A DNA stretch of 64,000 nucleotides. It comes from Streptomyces sp. NRRL S-118 (GTDB lineage: Bacteria > Actinomycetota > Actinomycetes > Streptomycetales > Streptomycetaceae). This document shows, in pieces, positions 55,428 to 63,850 of the stretch. How positions within the stretch are numbered: the stretch's first letter is position 1; the number at the start of each line of letters is the position of its first letter. Both the position numbers and the translations under genes were made by a program. The DNA lies in contig NZ_KL591002.1 in the NCBI RefSeq assembly GCF_000716335.1, positions 199,857 to 263,856 of the forward strand, in the 5' to 3' direction. The notes under the pieces were generated by a model. It did not search any database. It had not been told where the DNA came from and saw nothing but the letters and a program-made list of their open reading frames with translations.

Positions 55428-56942
55428 CTACTGCGAGCCGCGGAAGCCCGCGCCCTCCACGATCAGCCCGGCCGCCAGCGCGCCGGACATCCCGGCGTGC
55501 GCGAGCCCCCCGCCCGGATGCGCCCAGCCGCCGGCGAACCACAACCCCGCCAGCGGCGCCGGGTTCGCGGCGGGCAGCAGCGCCCCGCCCGCACCCGCCA
55601 GCGCCGGCCCCGGCACCCCGTAGGCGCCCGTCTCCCGGAGCGTGTCCGCGGGGGTGCGCACCACCCGCCACAGCAGCCGCTCCCGCAGCCCCGGGACGGC
55701 GGCCTCCGCGGCCGCGGTCATCCGGTCGGCGAACGCGGCCGCCTCCGCTTCCCTGGGCTCGCCCCACAGGTTCTCCGACGCCCACGCGCCGCCCGCGGGA
55801 ACGGTCGCGGTGACCGTGACCGCCTCGTGCCCGGCGTCGGGGCGCAACCGCTCGTCGTCCGGGCGCAGCACCGTCACGGTCGGCCGCTCGCACAGCCGGC
55901 CCGCGGCGAGCGCGTCCAGCTCGTCCTCGCGGTCGGCGGAGTGCACCACCGTGCGGTGGACGGCGTCCGCGGGCCGCCCGCCCCGCAGCGCCAGGAACAG
56001 CGTCACGCGCCCGGTGCGCACCGCCGACTGGTAGCGGGGCCACTCGTCCTGGCTGCGCCACTCCAGGACCTGGTCCCGGTACAGCGAGGGCACGGGTGCG
56101 CCGGCCACCACGTGGTCCGCCTCGGCCACCCGGCCGTCGGCCAGCTCCACGCCCACGGCGCGGCCGTCCTTCGCGACGACCCGGGTCACCTCGGCACCGA
56201 AGACGAACTCGACCCTGCGCGCCCGGCACCGCTCGTACACGGCGTCGGCCAGCGCCCGGATGCCGCCGGAGACGTACCAACTGCCGAAGGTCTGCTCCAT
56301 GTAGGGCAGCACGGCGGCGGACGGGGGAGCTGTGGCCGGGTCGAAGCCGTAGGCGAGCGCGTAGCTCTCCAGCAGCGCCGCCAGCCGGGGATCGCGCAGC
56401 TCGCGACGCCCCACGCCGGCCAGCGTCGTCGCCGCACGGCGCAGCAGACCGCTCCTGAGCGCCGGGTAGGGGTCACGGCCGAACGGCGACACGTCGGCGG
56501 GCAGCGGTTCCTCCAGCAGGGGCCGCCGCGTGCGGTCCCACGCGTCCCGCGCGCGGTTGAGGAAGCCGCCCCAGCGCTCACCCGCGCCCGCGCCGAGCGC
56601 CGTGTCCAGCGCCGAGACCACACCGGCGCGCGAGGCGTTGGGCAGGGACACGGTCGTGCCGTCGGCGAACACGTGCCGGCTCGCCGGGTCCACCTGGGTC
56701 ATCCCGACGCACCGCTCCAGCGGCTCCTTGCCGGTCTTGACGAAGAGGTCCCGGTAGACCGCGGGCAGGTGCAGCAGGCCCGGTCCGGTGTCGAAGGCGA
56801 AACCGTCGCGCTCGAACCGGCCGACCGCGCCGCCGTACGTCCCCGCGCGCTCGTACACCGTCACCCGGTGGCCCGCCACAGCCAGCCGGGCCGCCGCCGC
56901 CATGGCGCCCATCCCGGCGCCGATCACCGCAATCCGTGCCAT
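55428..56942 (-). CDS. Phytoene-desaturase-like FAD oxidoreductase (CrtI family)
   Basis: The 504-residue flavoprotein begins IAVIGAGMGAMAAAARLAVAGHRVTVYERA, contains GGAVGRFERDGFAFDTGPGLLHLP, and ends with the CrtI-like GLWFAGGWAHPGGGLAHAGMSGALAAGLI. No other carotenoid gene is adjacent, so it may act on a different hydrophobic substrate; many Streptomyces carry such a solitary homologue. TAGGGT seven bases before the ATG suggests a leaderless message. Confidence 0.85.
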   Translation of the reverse strand: MARIAVIGAGMGAMAAAARLAVAGHRVTVYERAGTYGGAVGRFERDGFAFDTGPGLLHLPAVYRDLFVKTGKEPLERCVGMTQVDPASRHVFADGTTVSLPNASRAGVVSALDTALGAGAGERWGGFLNRARDAWDRTRRPLLEEPLPADVSPFGRDPYPALRSGLLRRAATTLAGVGRRELRDPRLAALLESYALAYGFDPATAPPSAAVLPYMEQTFGSWYVSGGIRALADAVYERCRARRVEFVFGAEVTRVVAKDGRAVGVELADGRVAEADHVVAGAPVPSLYRDQVLEWRSQDEWPRYQSAVRTGRVTLFLALRGGRPADAVHRTVVHSADREDELDALAAGRLCERPTVTVLRPDDERLRPDAGHEAVTVTATVPAGGAWASENLWGEPREAEAAAFADRMTAAAEAAVPGLRERLLWRVVRTPADTLRETGAYGVPGPALAGAGGALLPAANPAPLAGLWFAGGWAHPGGGLAHAGMSGALAAGLIVEGAGFRGSQ

Positions 56943-56949
56943 GCCAGGG

Positions 56950-56955
56950 ACCCTA
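56950..56955 (-). promoter_or_regulatory. -10 element of the CrtI-like gene
   Basis: TAGGGT on the minus strand is seven bases before the start codon. Confidence 0.5.
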
Positions 56956-57359
56956 TCCGGCGCCGCCGACCGCACCGTGCCTGGGCATGAACACCCAGCT
57001 CTGAGTATCCGTACCTAGGTCATGAGATGAGTAGGGCGGCGGATGGGGCCGGACCCGCGCGGACGGAAGAGTGGAGGCCACGGAAGGGGCGCGGGGCCGG
57101 CACCGCCGACACGGGGCGGCGGAACGGCGCCGCGCGCCTGACGGAACGGGGGCACGGGGGAAGAGGAGAACGGGGAACGGGGGAGATCCCGGGACAACGG
57201 GGGTGGAAGACCCGGGGGAACGGGGGACGGGGGAGCAGGAAACGCCGCGGGAACGGGGAACGGGGGAGAACCCGCGGAAACGGGGGAACGGGGGAAGCGC
57301 CGGTTCGAATGGGCTCGGGGGGATCGAGCCCATCCGGACCGGCTTTCCGTCGTCCGGAG
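56956..57359. other. G-run-rich intergenic region
   Basis: About 400 bases between the divergent CrtI-like start and the TetR 3' end. From about 57148 to 57300 the plus strand holds many runs of four to five G, often as ACGGGGGA or GGGGAAC units. No convincing gene is present; frames here are low-complexity. Two hairpins occur near 57309-57358. Confidence 0.55.
57309..57333 (-). terminator. Probable terminator of the TetR operon
   Basis: ATGGGCTCG (57309-57317) and CGAGCCCAT (57325-57333) form a 9-bp stem with a 7-base loop, 27 bases beyond the TetR stop. Confidence 0.6.
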
Positions 57360-57971
57360 CTACCCCCGGCCGCTCACCCGGCCGTGCAACAGGCGGGACA
57401 GGGCGGCGTGGACGTCGTCGATGGAGCGCTCGCTCTGGAACGCCTGCCAGTCCAGCGCCGCCACCAGCACCATGCCGACCAGCGCGGCCGCCGTCAGCGG
57501 GATGTCGATCTCGTCGCTCAGCTCACCGTCCGCGACACCTTCCCGCAGCACCGCCTCGACGACGGCGACCGCCTCCTGGCGCACCACCAGGAGGGTGGCC
57601 TGCCAGGCCCGGTTGGTGCGCCACAGCTCGGCCACGTACAGCTGCGTGAAGGCCGGGTAGCGGTCGATGAAGAGCAGACCGGCCCGGATCATGGCGTCCA
57701 GGGCCTCGACCTTCGTCCCGCCGCGCGCGGCGGTGTCGTCGGCGGCCGCCCGCAGCGACGCCGTGAGCAGTCCGACCCCGTGGCGCAGCAACTCCTCGAA
57801 GAGCTCCGTCTTGCTCTTGAAGTTGTAGTAGACGGTGCCCTTGGCCACCCCGGCGCGTTCCGCGATCTCGTCCACCGTCGTGGCCGAGAATCCCTGCTCG
57901 GCGATGAGGGTCACGGCGGCCTCGTACAACTTGGTGCGAGTGGCCTGCCGTCTGCTGCTCCGGGTGTCCAT
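57360..57971 (-). CDS. TetR-family transcriptional repressor
   Basis: The 203-residue repressor has an N-terminal helix-turn-helix (about 13-57, TLIAEQGFSATTVDEIAERAGVAKGTVYYNFKSK) and an all-helical ligand domain. It lies 29 bases downstream of the YhgE/Pip gene and is the last gene of that operon. A palindrome before the first gene of the operon (61266-61289) is the likely binding site, giving feedback control. Confidence 0.92.
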   Translation of the reverse strand: MDTRSSRRQATRTKLYEAAVTLIAEQGFSATTVDEIAERAGVAKGTVYYNFKSKTELFEELLRHGVGLLTASLRAAADDTAARGGTKVEALDAMIRAGLLFIDRYPAFTQLYVAELWRTNRAWQATLLVVRQEAVAVVEAVLREGVADGELSDEIDIPLTAAALVGMVLVAALDWQAFQSERSIDDVHAALSRLLHGRVSGRG

Positions 57972-58000
57972 GGGGACGATTCTCACAGGTCTCACCGCCT

Positions 58001-60088
58001 CTACAGAGTCAGCTCGGGGTGCAGCCGGTCCAGGGTCCACACCTGCTTGCGCCGGGCGGAGAGGGCCGTCAGCGCCAGCGCGCCCAAAGTGAAGGCGGCC
58101 AGAACCGCGGAGCCCTGCCAGACCGGACCGAGGCCGCCGCCCGTGATGAGCCGGCGCAGCGCCTCGACGACGTACGTCATCGGCAGGAAGGGATGGATGG
58201 CGTTGAAGAAGCCCGGGCTGGTCTGGACGGGATAGGTACCGCCGGCCGAGGTGAGCTGGAGCATCAGCAGGGCCAGCACCAGGATCCGGCCCGCCGCGCC
58301 GAACCGGGCGTTCAGCCACTGGATGATCGCCGCGAAGCAGCAGGTCACCAGCGCGAGGAAGGCGACCGTCCCGGCGGCCTGCGCCATCTTCAGGCCGAGC
58401 CCCCAGCGCAGCACCGACATCAGCGCGGCCACCTGGAGCAGGCCGATGGCGGCCACCGGCAGCCAGCCGGCCAGCGCCGTGCGCCAGGCCGAGGCCCCCG
58501 CGGCCAGGGCCCGCCGGTTGAGCGGCTGGATGAGCATGTACGCCACCATGGCGCCCACCCAGAGGGAGAGCGGGATGAAGTACGGGGCGAAGCCCGTGCC
58601 GTAGTTGGGCGCCTTGTGCAGCGACTGGGAGGCGAGCTCGACCGGGTCGGCCATGACCTCGGTGCGGCGGTCGCGGTCCTTCTTGTCGTAGTCCGGGATC
58701 TTGTCGACGCCCTCTTTGAGGCCCTGGGCCAGGTCGCTGGAGCCGTCGGCGAGCTTGAACAGGCCGCCGTCCAGTTCCCCGGCGCCCTTCTTGAGCTTGC
58801 CCACCCCGGTGTCCAGCGCGCTGGAGCCGGTCTTGGCGCTCGTCACCCCGGTGTGCACCTGGTCGGCGCCCGTGGCGACCGCGTGGGCGCCGGCGTTCAG
58901 CTCGTTGATCTTCGTGACGGCGTACTGGAGGTCGCTGTCCAGGTTGGGCGCCCGCTTGGCGAGGGCGTCGGCCTTCTTCTGGAGGTCGGCCAGCTGCGCG
59001 TCCAGCTTCTTCAGGTCGCCGTTGCTGTCCTTGGACAGCTCGTGCAGGTCGTCGGCGATCCTGGCCACGTCGGCGGAGGTGACCTTCGCGCGCTCCATGG
59101 CCGGGCACCACTGGGGGTCCGGGACCGGCGCGTCCTCGCAGCGCTCCTTGTGGAGGCCGGCCAGGGCGGTGGCGTCCTCCTGGGCGTTCTGGCGCAGGGT
59201 GGGACCGGTCTTCACGATCAGGTCGAGGTTGTGGCGCATGGCGGCCGACAGGTCCGAGACCAGGCGGGCCGAGTCGCCGATCTTCTTGCCGTTGTCCTTC
59301 AGGTACGGGCGGACGTCGGCCGCCACTCCGTTGACCTTGTCGGCCAGCCTCTGCGTACCGTCCGCCACCTGCCGGGCGCCCGTCTCGACCTGGCCGGCGC
59401 CCTTGTCGAGCTCCTTGAGGCCGCCGGCCAGCTTGCCGCTGCCCTGCTTGGCGTTCTTCAGGCCGTTCGCCAGGTCGGCGGAGCCCTTCTTCGCCTTGCC
59501 CACGCCGTCCTTGACCTGGTCGGCACCCTCGGCGGCCTTCTCGGTCGCGTCGTGGATGTCCGAGAACGAGATGAAGATCTTGTCCAGGAAGGAGCGGGAC
59601 GTCTTCGTCGAGGCGGCGGTGCGCACCTCGGAGAACACCGTCCGGGAGATCTGCCCGACGATGTAGTTGTTGGCGTCGTTCGTCCGCACCTTCAGGGCGC
59701 CCGTCTCAGGGGCGTTGCCGGAGCTGGAGGCGATGCGCTTGCTGAAGTCGCCGGGCATGGTGAGCGACAGGTAGTACGTGCCGTTCTCCACGCCCTCACG
59801 CGCCTCGGCGTCGCTCACCTCGTGCCACTGGAAGACCTTGCTCTCCCGCAGCCCCTTGGTGATGTCGTCGCCCGCGTTGAGCTTCTTGCCGTCGGCGGTG
59901 GCGCCCTTGTCCTCGTTGACGAGCGCGACGGGGATCTTGTCGAGCCTGCCGTACGGGTCCCAGAAGGACCACAGGTACAGCGCGCCGTACAGCAGCGGCA
60001 GCAGCAGGATCGCGACGAGTGCCGCGCGCGGCAGCTTACCCCTGCCGAACCGCTTCAGCTCAAGCGCGGCCAGTTTCGGCGAGCGCAT
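58001..60088 (-). CDS. YhgE/Pip-family membrane protein (ABC-2-type permease-like)
   Basis: The 695-residue protein has one N-terminal TM helix (about 22-42), a large extracytoplasmic region (about 50-500) with PVALVNEDKGAT and a long helical domain of repeated units such as DQVKDGVGKAKKGSADLANGL and QGSGKLAGGLKELDKGA, then five to six C-terminal TM helices. This is the YhgE/Pip layout also seen in mycobacterial MmpL-like export partners and phage-infection proteins. The gene overlaps the ATPase stop by 29 bases. Confidence 0.9.
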   Translation of the reverse strand: MRSPKLAALELKRFGRGKLPRAALVAILLLPLLYGALYLWSFWDPYGRLDKIPVALVNEDKGATADGKKLNAGDDITKGLRESKVFQWHEVSDAEAREGVENGTYYLSLTMPGDFSKRIASSSGNAPETGALKVRTNDANNYIVGQISRTVFSEVRTAASTKTSRSFLDKIFISFSDIHDATEKAAEGADQVKDGVGKAKKGSADLANGLKNAKQGSGKLAGGLKELDKGAGQVETGARQVADGTQRLADKVNGVAADVRPYLKDNGKKIGDSARLVSDLSAAMRHNLDLIVKTGPTLRQNAQEDATALAGLHKERCEDAPVPDPQWCPAMERAKVTSADVARIADDLHELSKDSNGDLKKLDAQLADLQKKADALAKRAPNLDSDLQYAVTKINELNAGAHAVATGADQVHTGVTSAKTGSSALDTGVGKLKKGAGELDGGLFKLADGSSDLAQGLKEGVDKIPDYDKKDRDRRTEVMADPVELASQSLHKAPNYGTGFAPYFIPLSLWVGAMVAYMLIQPLNRRALAAGASAWRTALAGWLPVAAIGLLQVAALMSVLRWGLGLKMAQAAGTVAFLALVTCCFAAIIQWLNARFGAAGRILVLALLMLQLTSAGGTYPVQTSPGFFNAIHPFLPMTYVVEALRRLITGGGLGPVWQGSAVLAAFTLGALALTALSARRKQVWTLDRLHPELTL

Positions 60089-61247
60089 CGGCCGTCCCCT
60101 CCTCGGTGGTGCGGATCGTGATGGTGTTCCCGGGAGCCTCGCTGCACACCGCCAGCACGGTGGTGCCGCCGTCGGCGATCGACCGCAGCATCCGCCACGC
60201 CTCGGCCCGGTCGGCGTCGGACAGCTTGAGGTCCGCGTCGTCGACGGCCAGCAGACGCGGCTCGCCGATCAGGGCGAGGGCCACGGACAGGCGCAGCGCC
60301 TCCAGCCGCTCGAGATCGCGCACGGAAGTGCGCTCCCCCTTGGGCAGCGCCGCCACATCCAGGCCCGTCGCCTCCAGCGCGGCCTCGATGCGTGCGCGGG
60401 AGGCCGCGGCCCGCTCGGCACGCGGGCGCAGCAGGGCGAGCGGGGAGGCGTCGAACCGGCGCTGCAGCAGCGCGCGTTCCCGCAGGTGCTCGCCGACGGT
60501 GAACGCCGGGTCGAGGTCGCTGACCCCCGGCACGGGACCGAGGGCGCTGATGCGGCGTACGGCGGCCATCTTCCGGGGCAGCCGCAGACCGGCGACCTCG
60601 GCGTGCCCCTCGGTGGGGCGCATGCGGCCGGTGAGCGCCAGGAGCAGGCAGGTGCGGCCGGACCCCGACGGCCCCTCCAGGGTGATGAGGTCACCGGGCG
60701 CGGCCTCCACGGACACGCCCCGGAAGACCCAGCCGCGCGGCCCCTTCATCCCGAAGCCCTCGGCCACCAGCGCCGCGCCGCGCGGCTCCTCGGCGGAGGG
60801 GGCGCCGGCCGGGCGGCCGGTGCCGGTGCGGCCGGTGCCGGCGCCGGTTCCCGTGCCCGAGGCGGTGGTGTCGGTGTCGGGATCGGTCTCCGCCGCTTCT
60901 GTGCGGTCGCTCGCGCGGTCCTCCGCGTCCCTGTCCGGCTTTTCCGCATCCGCCGCGCTGTCCCGCGTGTCGCGGGCGCCGTCCTCGGACCCCGTGGGAC
61001 GGCCTTCCGGCACGGTGCTCCCGGCCTGCGCGGTTTCCGCGCCGGTCTGCCCGGTGCTTCCGGCCCGCCCGGTTTCCGCGCCGGTTTCTGCGGGCTGCGC
61101 CTCCTCGGTGCCGTCCTCGGCCGTGCGGTCGGTGGCGTCAGCGCCCTTCGTGCCCGAGCTGCCTTCGCTGCCGTCGCCGCCCTTTGTGAGGTCCGTGCGG
61201 TCGGCGCGGTCGGTGCGGTCGGGATTCCCGGGTATGCCCTTGTCCAC
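60060..61247 (-). CDS. ABC-type ATPase-like protein with degenerate Walker motifs
   Basis: The 395-residue protein has about 145 N-terminal residues of low-complexity Asp/Glu/Thr/Gly, then an ABC ATPase-like domain. The Walker A reads GPSGSGRTC, with Arg198 in place of the catalytic Lys. The usual LSGGQ is not present (SVRDLERLEAL in its position), and Walker B is LLAVDDAD, lacking the normal glutamate. It probably binds nucleotide weakly or serves as a structural partner of the YhgE/Pip permease downstream. GGGGGGAGGG precedes the GTG start. Confidence 0.82.
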   Translation of the reverse strand: MDKGIPGNPDRTDRADRTDLTKGGDGSEGSSGTKGADATDRTAEDGTEEAQPAETGAETGRAGSTGQTGAETAQAGSTVPEGRPTGSEDGARDTRDSAADAEKPDRDAEDRASDRTEAAETDPDTDTTASGTGTGAGTGRTGTGRPAGAPSAEEPRGAALVAEGFGMKGPRGWVFRGVSVEAAPGDLITLEGPSGSGRTCLLLALTGRMRPTEGHAEVAGLRLPRKMAAVRRISALGPVPGVSDLDPAFTVGEHLRERALLQRRFDASPLALLRPRAERAAASRARIEAALEATGLDVAALPKGERTSVRDLERLEALRLSVALALIGEPRLLAVDDADLKLSDADRAEAWRMLRSIADGGTTVLAVCSEAPGNTITIRTTEEGTADALAETGRA

Positions 61248-61265
61248 GACCCTCCCCCCAACTTC

Positions 61266-61289
61266 TTTGAACTGACCAGTCAGTTCAAA
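61266..61289. promoter_or_regulatory. TetR-type operator before the ATPase-Pip-TetR operon
   Basis: TTTGAACTGA (61266-61275) and TCAGTTCAAA (61280-61289) form a perfect 10-bp palindrome with a CCAG centre. It covers the expected start point and adjoins the -10 element, so a bound repressor would block transcription. Confidence 0.85.
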
Positions 61290-61317
61290 AGCTACTCCGA
61301 ACGCCCGCCCGAAGCAA
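61289..61317 (-). promoter_or_regulatory. Promoter of the ATPase-Pip-TetR operon
   Basis: On the minus strand TTGCTT (61312-61317) and TAGCTT (61289-61294) are 17 bases apart, with the operator directly downstream. Confidence 0.75.
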
Positions 61318-61406
61318 AAGCGCAGCTCAGCCCGGATTGTCAGTGGTGGCCTGCACGATGGGCACATACGGCCACAGCGCCGTCCCGCGACGACAGGAGG
61401 TTCGTC

Positions 61407-61895
61407 ATGGCCGGTTCGAACGCAGCAGCGCGTGACGTCCACCCCGTGCTGCGCCGCGCCTCGGCACCGCCCGCCGCCCTGGACCTGCTCGCCCAGGCGC
61501 ACGCCGGCCTCGATGAGGCGGCCGCGCTCGACACCCCCAACGAGCGGTACGCCACGGCCCACCTCGCCGCCCTCCGCGCCGCCGCCGCGGTCCTCGCCGC
61601 CCGCGGCCGCCCCGAGGCCACCCCCCGCAAACGGCAGCAGATCCGCAGCGCTTGGGAAGTCCTTCCCGAGATCGCCCCCGAGCTGACCGAGTGGAGCGCC
61701 CTGTTCGCCTCCGGAGCAGCCCGCCGGGCCCGGGCGGAAGCCGGCATACAGGGCGCGGCGAGCGCCCGCGCCGCCGACGACCTGATACGCGACGTGACCG
61801 TGTTCGTGCGACTCGTGGAGCGGTTGCTGGTGCTCCGTCCGGTGCTGCCCAGGCCGAGGGTGCGGCAGTCGGGTGCGGACGACGGCACGGGGTGA
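61407..61895 (+). CDS. SAV_6107-type HEPN-domain protein
   Basis: The 162-residue helical protein matches the actinobacterial SAV_6107 HEPN family: ALDLLAQAHAGLDEAAAL, ERYATAHLAALRAAAAVLAARGRP and SAWEVLPEIAPELTEWSALFASGA. The classical HEPN R-x4-H RNase motif is not evident. It is not next to a nucleotidyltransferase partner. AGGAGG precedes the ATG. The function is unknown. Confidence 0.85.
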   Translation: MAGSNAAARDVHPVLRRASAPPAALDLLAQAHAGLDEAAALDTPNERYATAHLAALRAAAAVLAARGRPEATPRKRQQIRSAWEVLPEIAPELTEWSALFASGAARRARAEAGIQGAASARAADDLIRDVTVFVRLVERLLVLRPVLPRPRVRQSGADDGTG

Positions 61896-61972
61896 GCCAT
61901 GGGGTGACCGGGGACGGCAGGTGAGGCCATAGGGTGGGAGGCGTTCATCACCCTCCCGAGGAGTCAACTGCC

Positions 61973-62731
61973 GTGTCGGACCCGCAGCGCCCCCGCGCCT
62001 CCCTTCGTACCGCCGTGGTGTGGGACGTCCTCGAGGACGCCCTCGACCGCAGGGTCAAGGCGACCGGTAAGGACAGCCTGGACGTCCTCGACACCGGTGG
62101 CGGCAGCGGGAACTTCGCCGTGCCCGTCGCCCGCCTCGGACACCGGGTCACGGTCGTGGACCCCAGCCCCAACGCCCTGTTCGCGCTGGAGCGCCGGGCC
62201 GGCGAGGCCGGTGTGGCCGACCGGGTGCGCGGCGTCCAGGGCGATGTGCACGGCCTGTTCGACGTCGTCGAGCGCGGCGGCTACGACGTGGTGCTGTGCC
62301 ACGGCGTCCTGGAGTACGTGGACGACCCGGTCGAGGGCATCAGCAACGCCGTCGAGGCACTCCGTCCCGCCGGTGCGCTCAGCCTGCTCGCCGCCGGGCT
62401 CGGCGGGGCCGTCCTCGCCCGGGCGCTCGCCGGGCATTTCACCGAGGCCCGGCACGCGCTGAGCGACCCGGCCGGGCGCTGGGGCGAGGGCGACCCCGTG
62501 CCCCGCCGCTTCACCGTCGAGCAGCTCACCGAGGTCGTCGAGGCGGCCGGCGTGGACGTCGGCGCGGTCCACGGCGTGCGGGTCTTCGCCGATCTGGTCC
62601 CCGGTGTTCTGGTCGACACCGAGCCGGGCGCCCTGGACGCGCTGCTGCGGCTGGAGGCGGCGGCCGCCGAACTGCCCGCGTTCCATTCGGTCGCCACGCA
62701 GCTGCACGTCCTGGGCGAAAAGCGGGGCTGA
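61973..62731 (+). CDS. SAM-dependent class I methyltransferase
   Basis: The 252-residue enzyme has motif I LDVLDTGGGSGNFAVPVARLG, VTVVDPSPNALFALERRA (motif II acid), GDVHGLFDVV and VVLCHGVLEYVDDPVEGI (motif IV). It resembles the CmoA/Mce-like group of small methyltransferases; the acceptor is unknown. GGAG lies before the GTG start. A -10-like TAGGGT is at 61930-61935. Homologues sit near the dcw cluster in Streptomyces (from memory). Confidence 0.88.
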   Translation: MSDPQRPRASLRTAVVWDVLEDALDRRVKATGKDSLDVLDTGGGSGNFAVPVARLGHRVTVVDPSPNALFALERRAGEAGVADRVRGVQGDVHGLFDVVERGGYDVVLCHGVLEYVDDPVEGISNAVEALRPAGALSLLAAGLGGAVLARALAGHFTEARHALSDPAGRWGEGDPVPRRFTVEQLTEVVEAAGVDVGAVHGVRVFADLVPGVLVDTEPGALDALLRLEAAAAELPAFHSVATQLHVLGEKRG

Positions 62732-62997
62732 CGCGCGCAGTGGGCTGATCAGCGGCGCAGCGGCAGACGGAGTACGTCACACACCCCCCGATCGCCGTCG
62801 GATCCCCGTATGATCGAGGGACACCATCCGGCATGACGGATCGGAGGACGGGGAATCAACGCCTCACCAGCCGAACCGGCATGGCGGCCCGATCGGTGAA
62901 TCGGGACAGAGGGCGGGTTTCACGGGGGCGATTCCCTGCCTATCCTGAAAGGGCCGCATACCGGTCGCCCCCCGCGACCGACGACGAGGAGGACTCC

Positions 62998-63393
62998 GTG
63001 CCGCTCTCGGAGCACGAGCAGCGAATGCTCGAGCAGATGGAGCGAGCGCTGTACGCCGAAGATCCCAAGTTCGCGACAGCGCTCGAGGGAAGCGGGCTGC
63101 GTACGTACACCCGGCGACGGGTCTACCAGGCGGTCGCAGGCTTCCTTGTGGGTATCGCGCTCCTCATGGCCGGAATGGTCGCCCAGCAGATCTGGATCAG
63201 CGTGGTGGGTTTCCTCGTCATGCTGGGCTGCGCGGTCCTCGCGGTCACCGGTTGGCGCAAGGCGCCCAAGCCGGGCGAGCAGCAGTCACCGGCCGGCGCC
63301 CCGGGTCCCGGCCGGCAGGCCAGGCAGCGCCGCTCGATGATGCACCGGATCGAGCAGCGGTGGCAGCGCCGCCGCGACGAACAGGGCCACTGA
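62998..63393 (+). CDS. DUF3040 membrane protein
   Basis: The 131-residue protein starts PLSEHEQRMLEQMERALYAEDPKFATAL, the DUF3040 signature, then has two transmembrane helices (about 43-62 and 66-86) and a basic tail. GAGGAGG precedes the GTG start. Proteins of this family are found near mraZ in actinobacteria; the role is unknown. An in-frame start 55 codons earlier is unlikely. Confidence 0.9.
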   Translation: MPLSEHEQRMLEQMERALYAEDPKFATALEGSGLRTYTRRRVYQAVAGFLVGIALLMAGMVAQQIWISVVGFLVMLGCAVLAVTGWRKAPKPGEQQSPAGAPGPGRQARQRRSMMHRIEQRWQRRRDEQGH

Positions 63394-63466
63394 GCGCGCA
63401 GACGGCATCACCTGCGCGGCAGCGCGCAGGACAACCGCATCGTGAGCACGCGCGTGCGTGCATCAA

Positions 63467-63506
63467 GGCTGAGGGGTGACCGCTTCCGAGCGGTCACCCC
63501 TCAGCC
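63467..63506. terminator. Strong bidirectional terminator after the DUF3040 gene
   Basis: An 18-bp perfect stem (63467-63484 with 63489-63506) closes a TCCG tetraloop. Confidence 0.88.
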
Positions 63507-63530
63507 ATGCCCTCGGCGAGTCGGCCGTCC

Positions 63531-63811
63531 GCTCCGCAAACACCGCCGGCCCGCATGCCCCACCCGGCAGCCTGCGGGCTCTGCGCGCGCCCGCGCCGGG
63601 CGCCCTCCCGGTACCGGGCACCGCTGGCCTGCCCGGCCATGCCGTACCTGCTCCGCAAATACCGCCGGCCCGCACGCCTCCCCGGCAGCCTGCAGGCTCC
63701 GGGCGCCCGCGCCGGGCGCCCCCGGTACCGGGCTCCGCAGGCACCGCCGGCCTGCCCGGCCATGCCGTAACGGGGGCTCCGCAGGCACCGCAGGCCCGTC
63801 CGGTCATGCCG
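63531..63811. repeat. Imperfect tandem repeats of about 119-126 bp
   Basis: Two long units begin with GCTCCGCAAAxACCGCCGGCCCGC at 63531 and 63650 and share CGGCAGCCTGC, GCGCCCGCGCCGGGCGCC, GGTACCGGGC and GGCCTGCCCGGCCATGCCGTA. A partial third unit starts at 63776. The G/C-rich frames that cross it on both strands are by-products. It lies between two converging genes. Confidence 0.8.
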
Positions 63812-63850
63812 TGCGCGCCGCCCGTGGACCGGTGGCCACGGGCGGCCGCG

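Noticed and set aside
57027..57650. Gly/Arg-rich frames in the G-run region
   Set aside because: They are low-complexity translations of the repeats in several frames, with no ribosome site.
63494..63807. Overlapping Cys/Gly-rich small frames on both strands
   Set aside because: They are produced by the tandem repeats and show no start signals or conserved domain.
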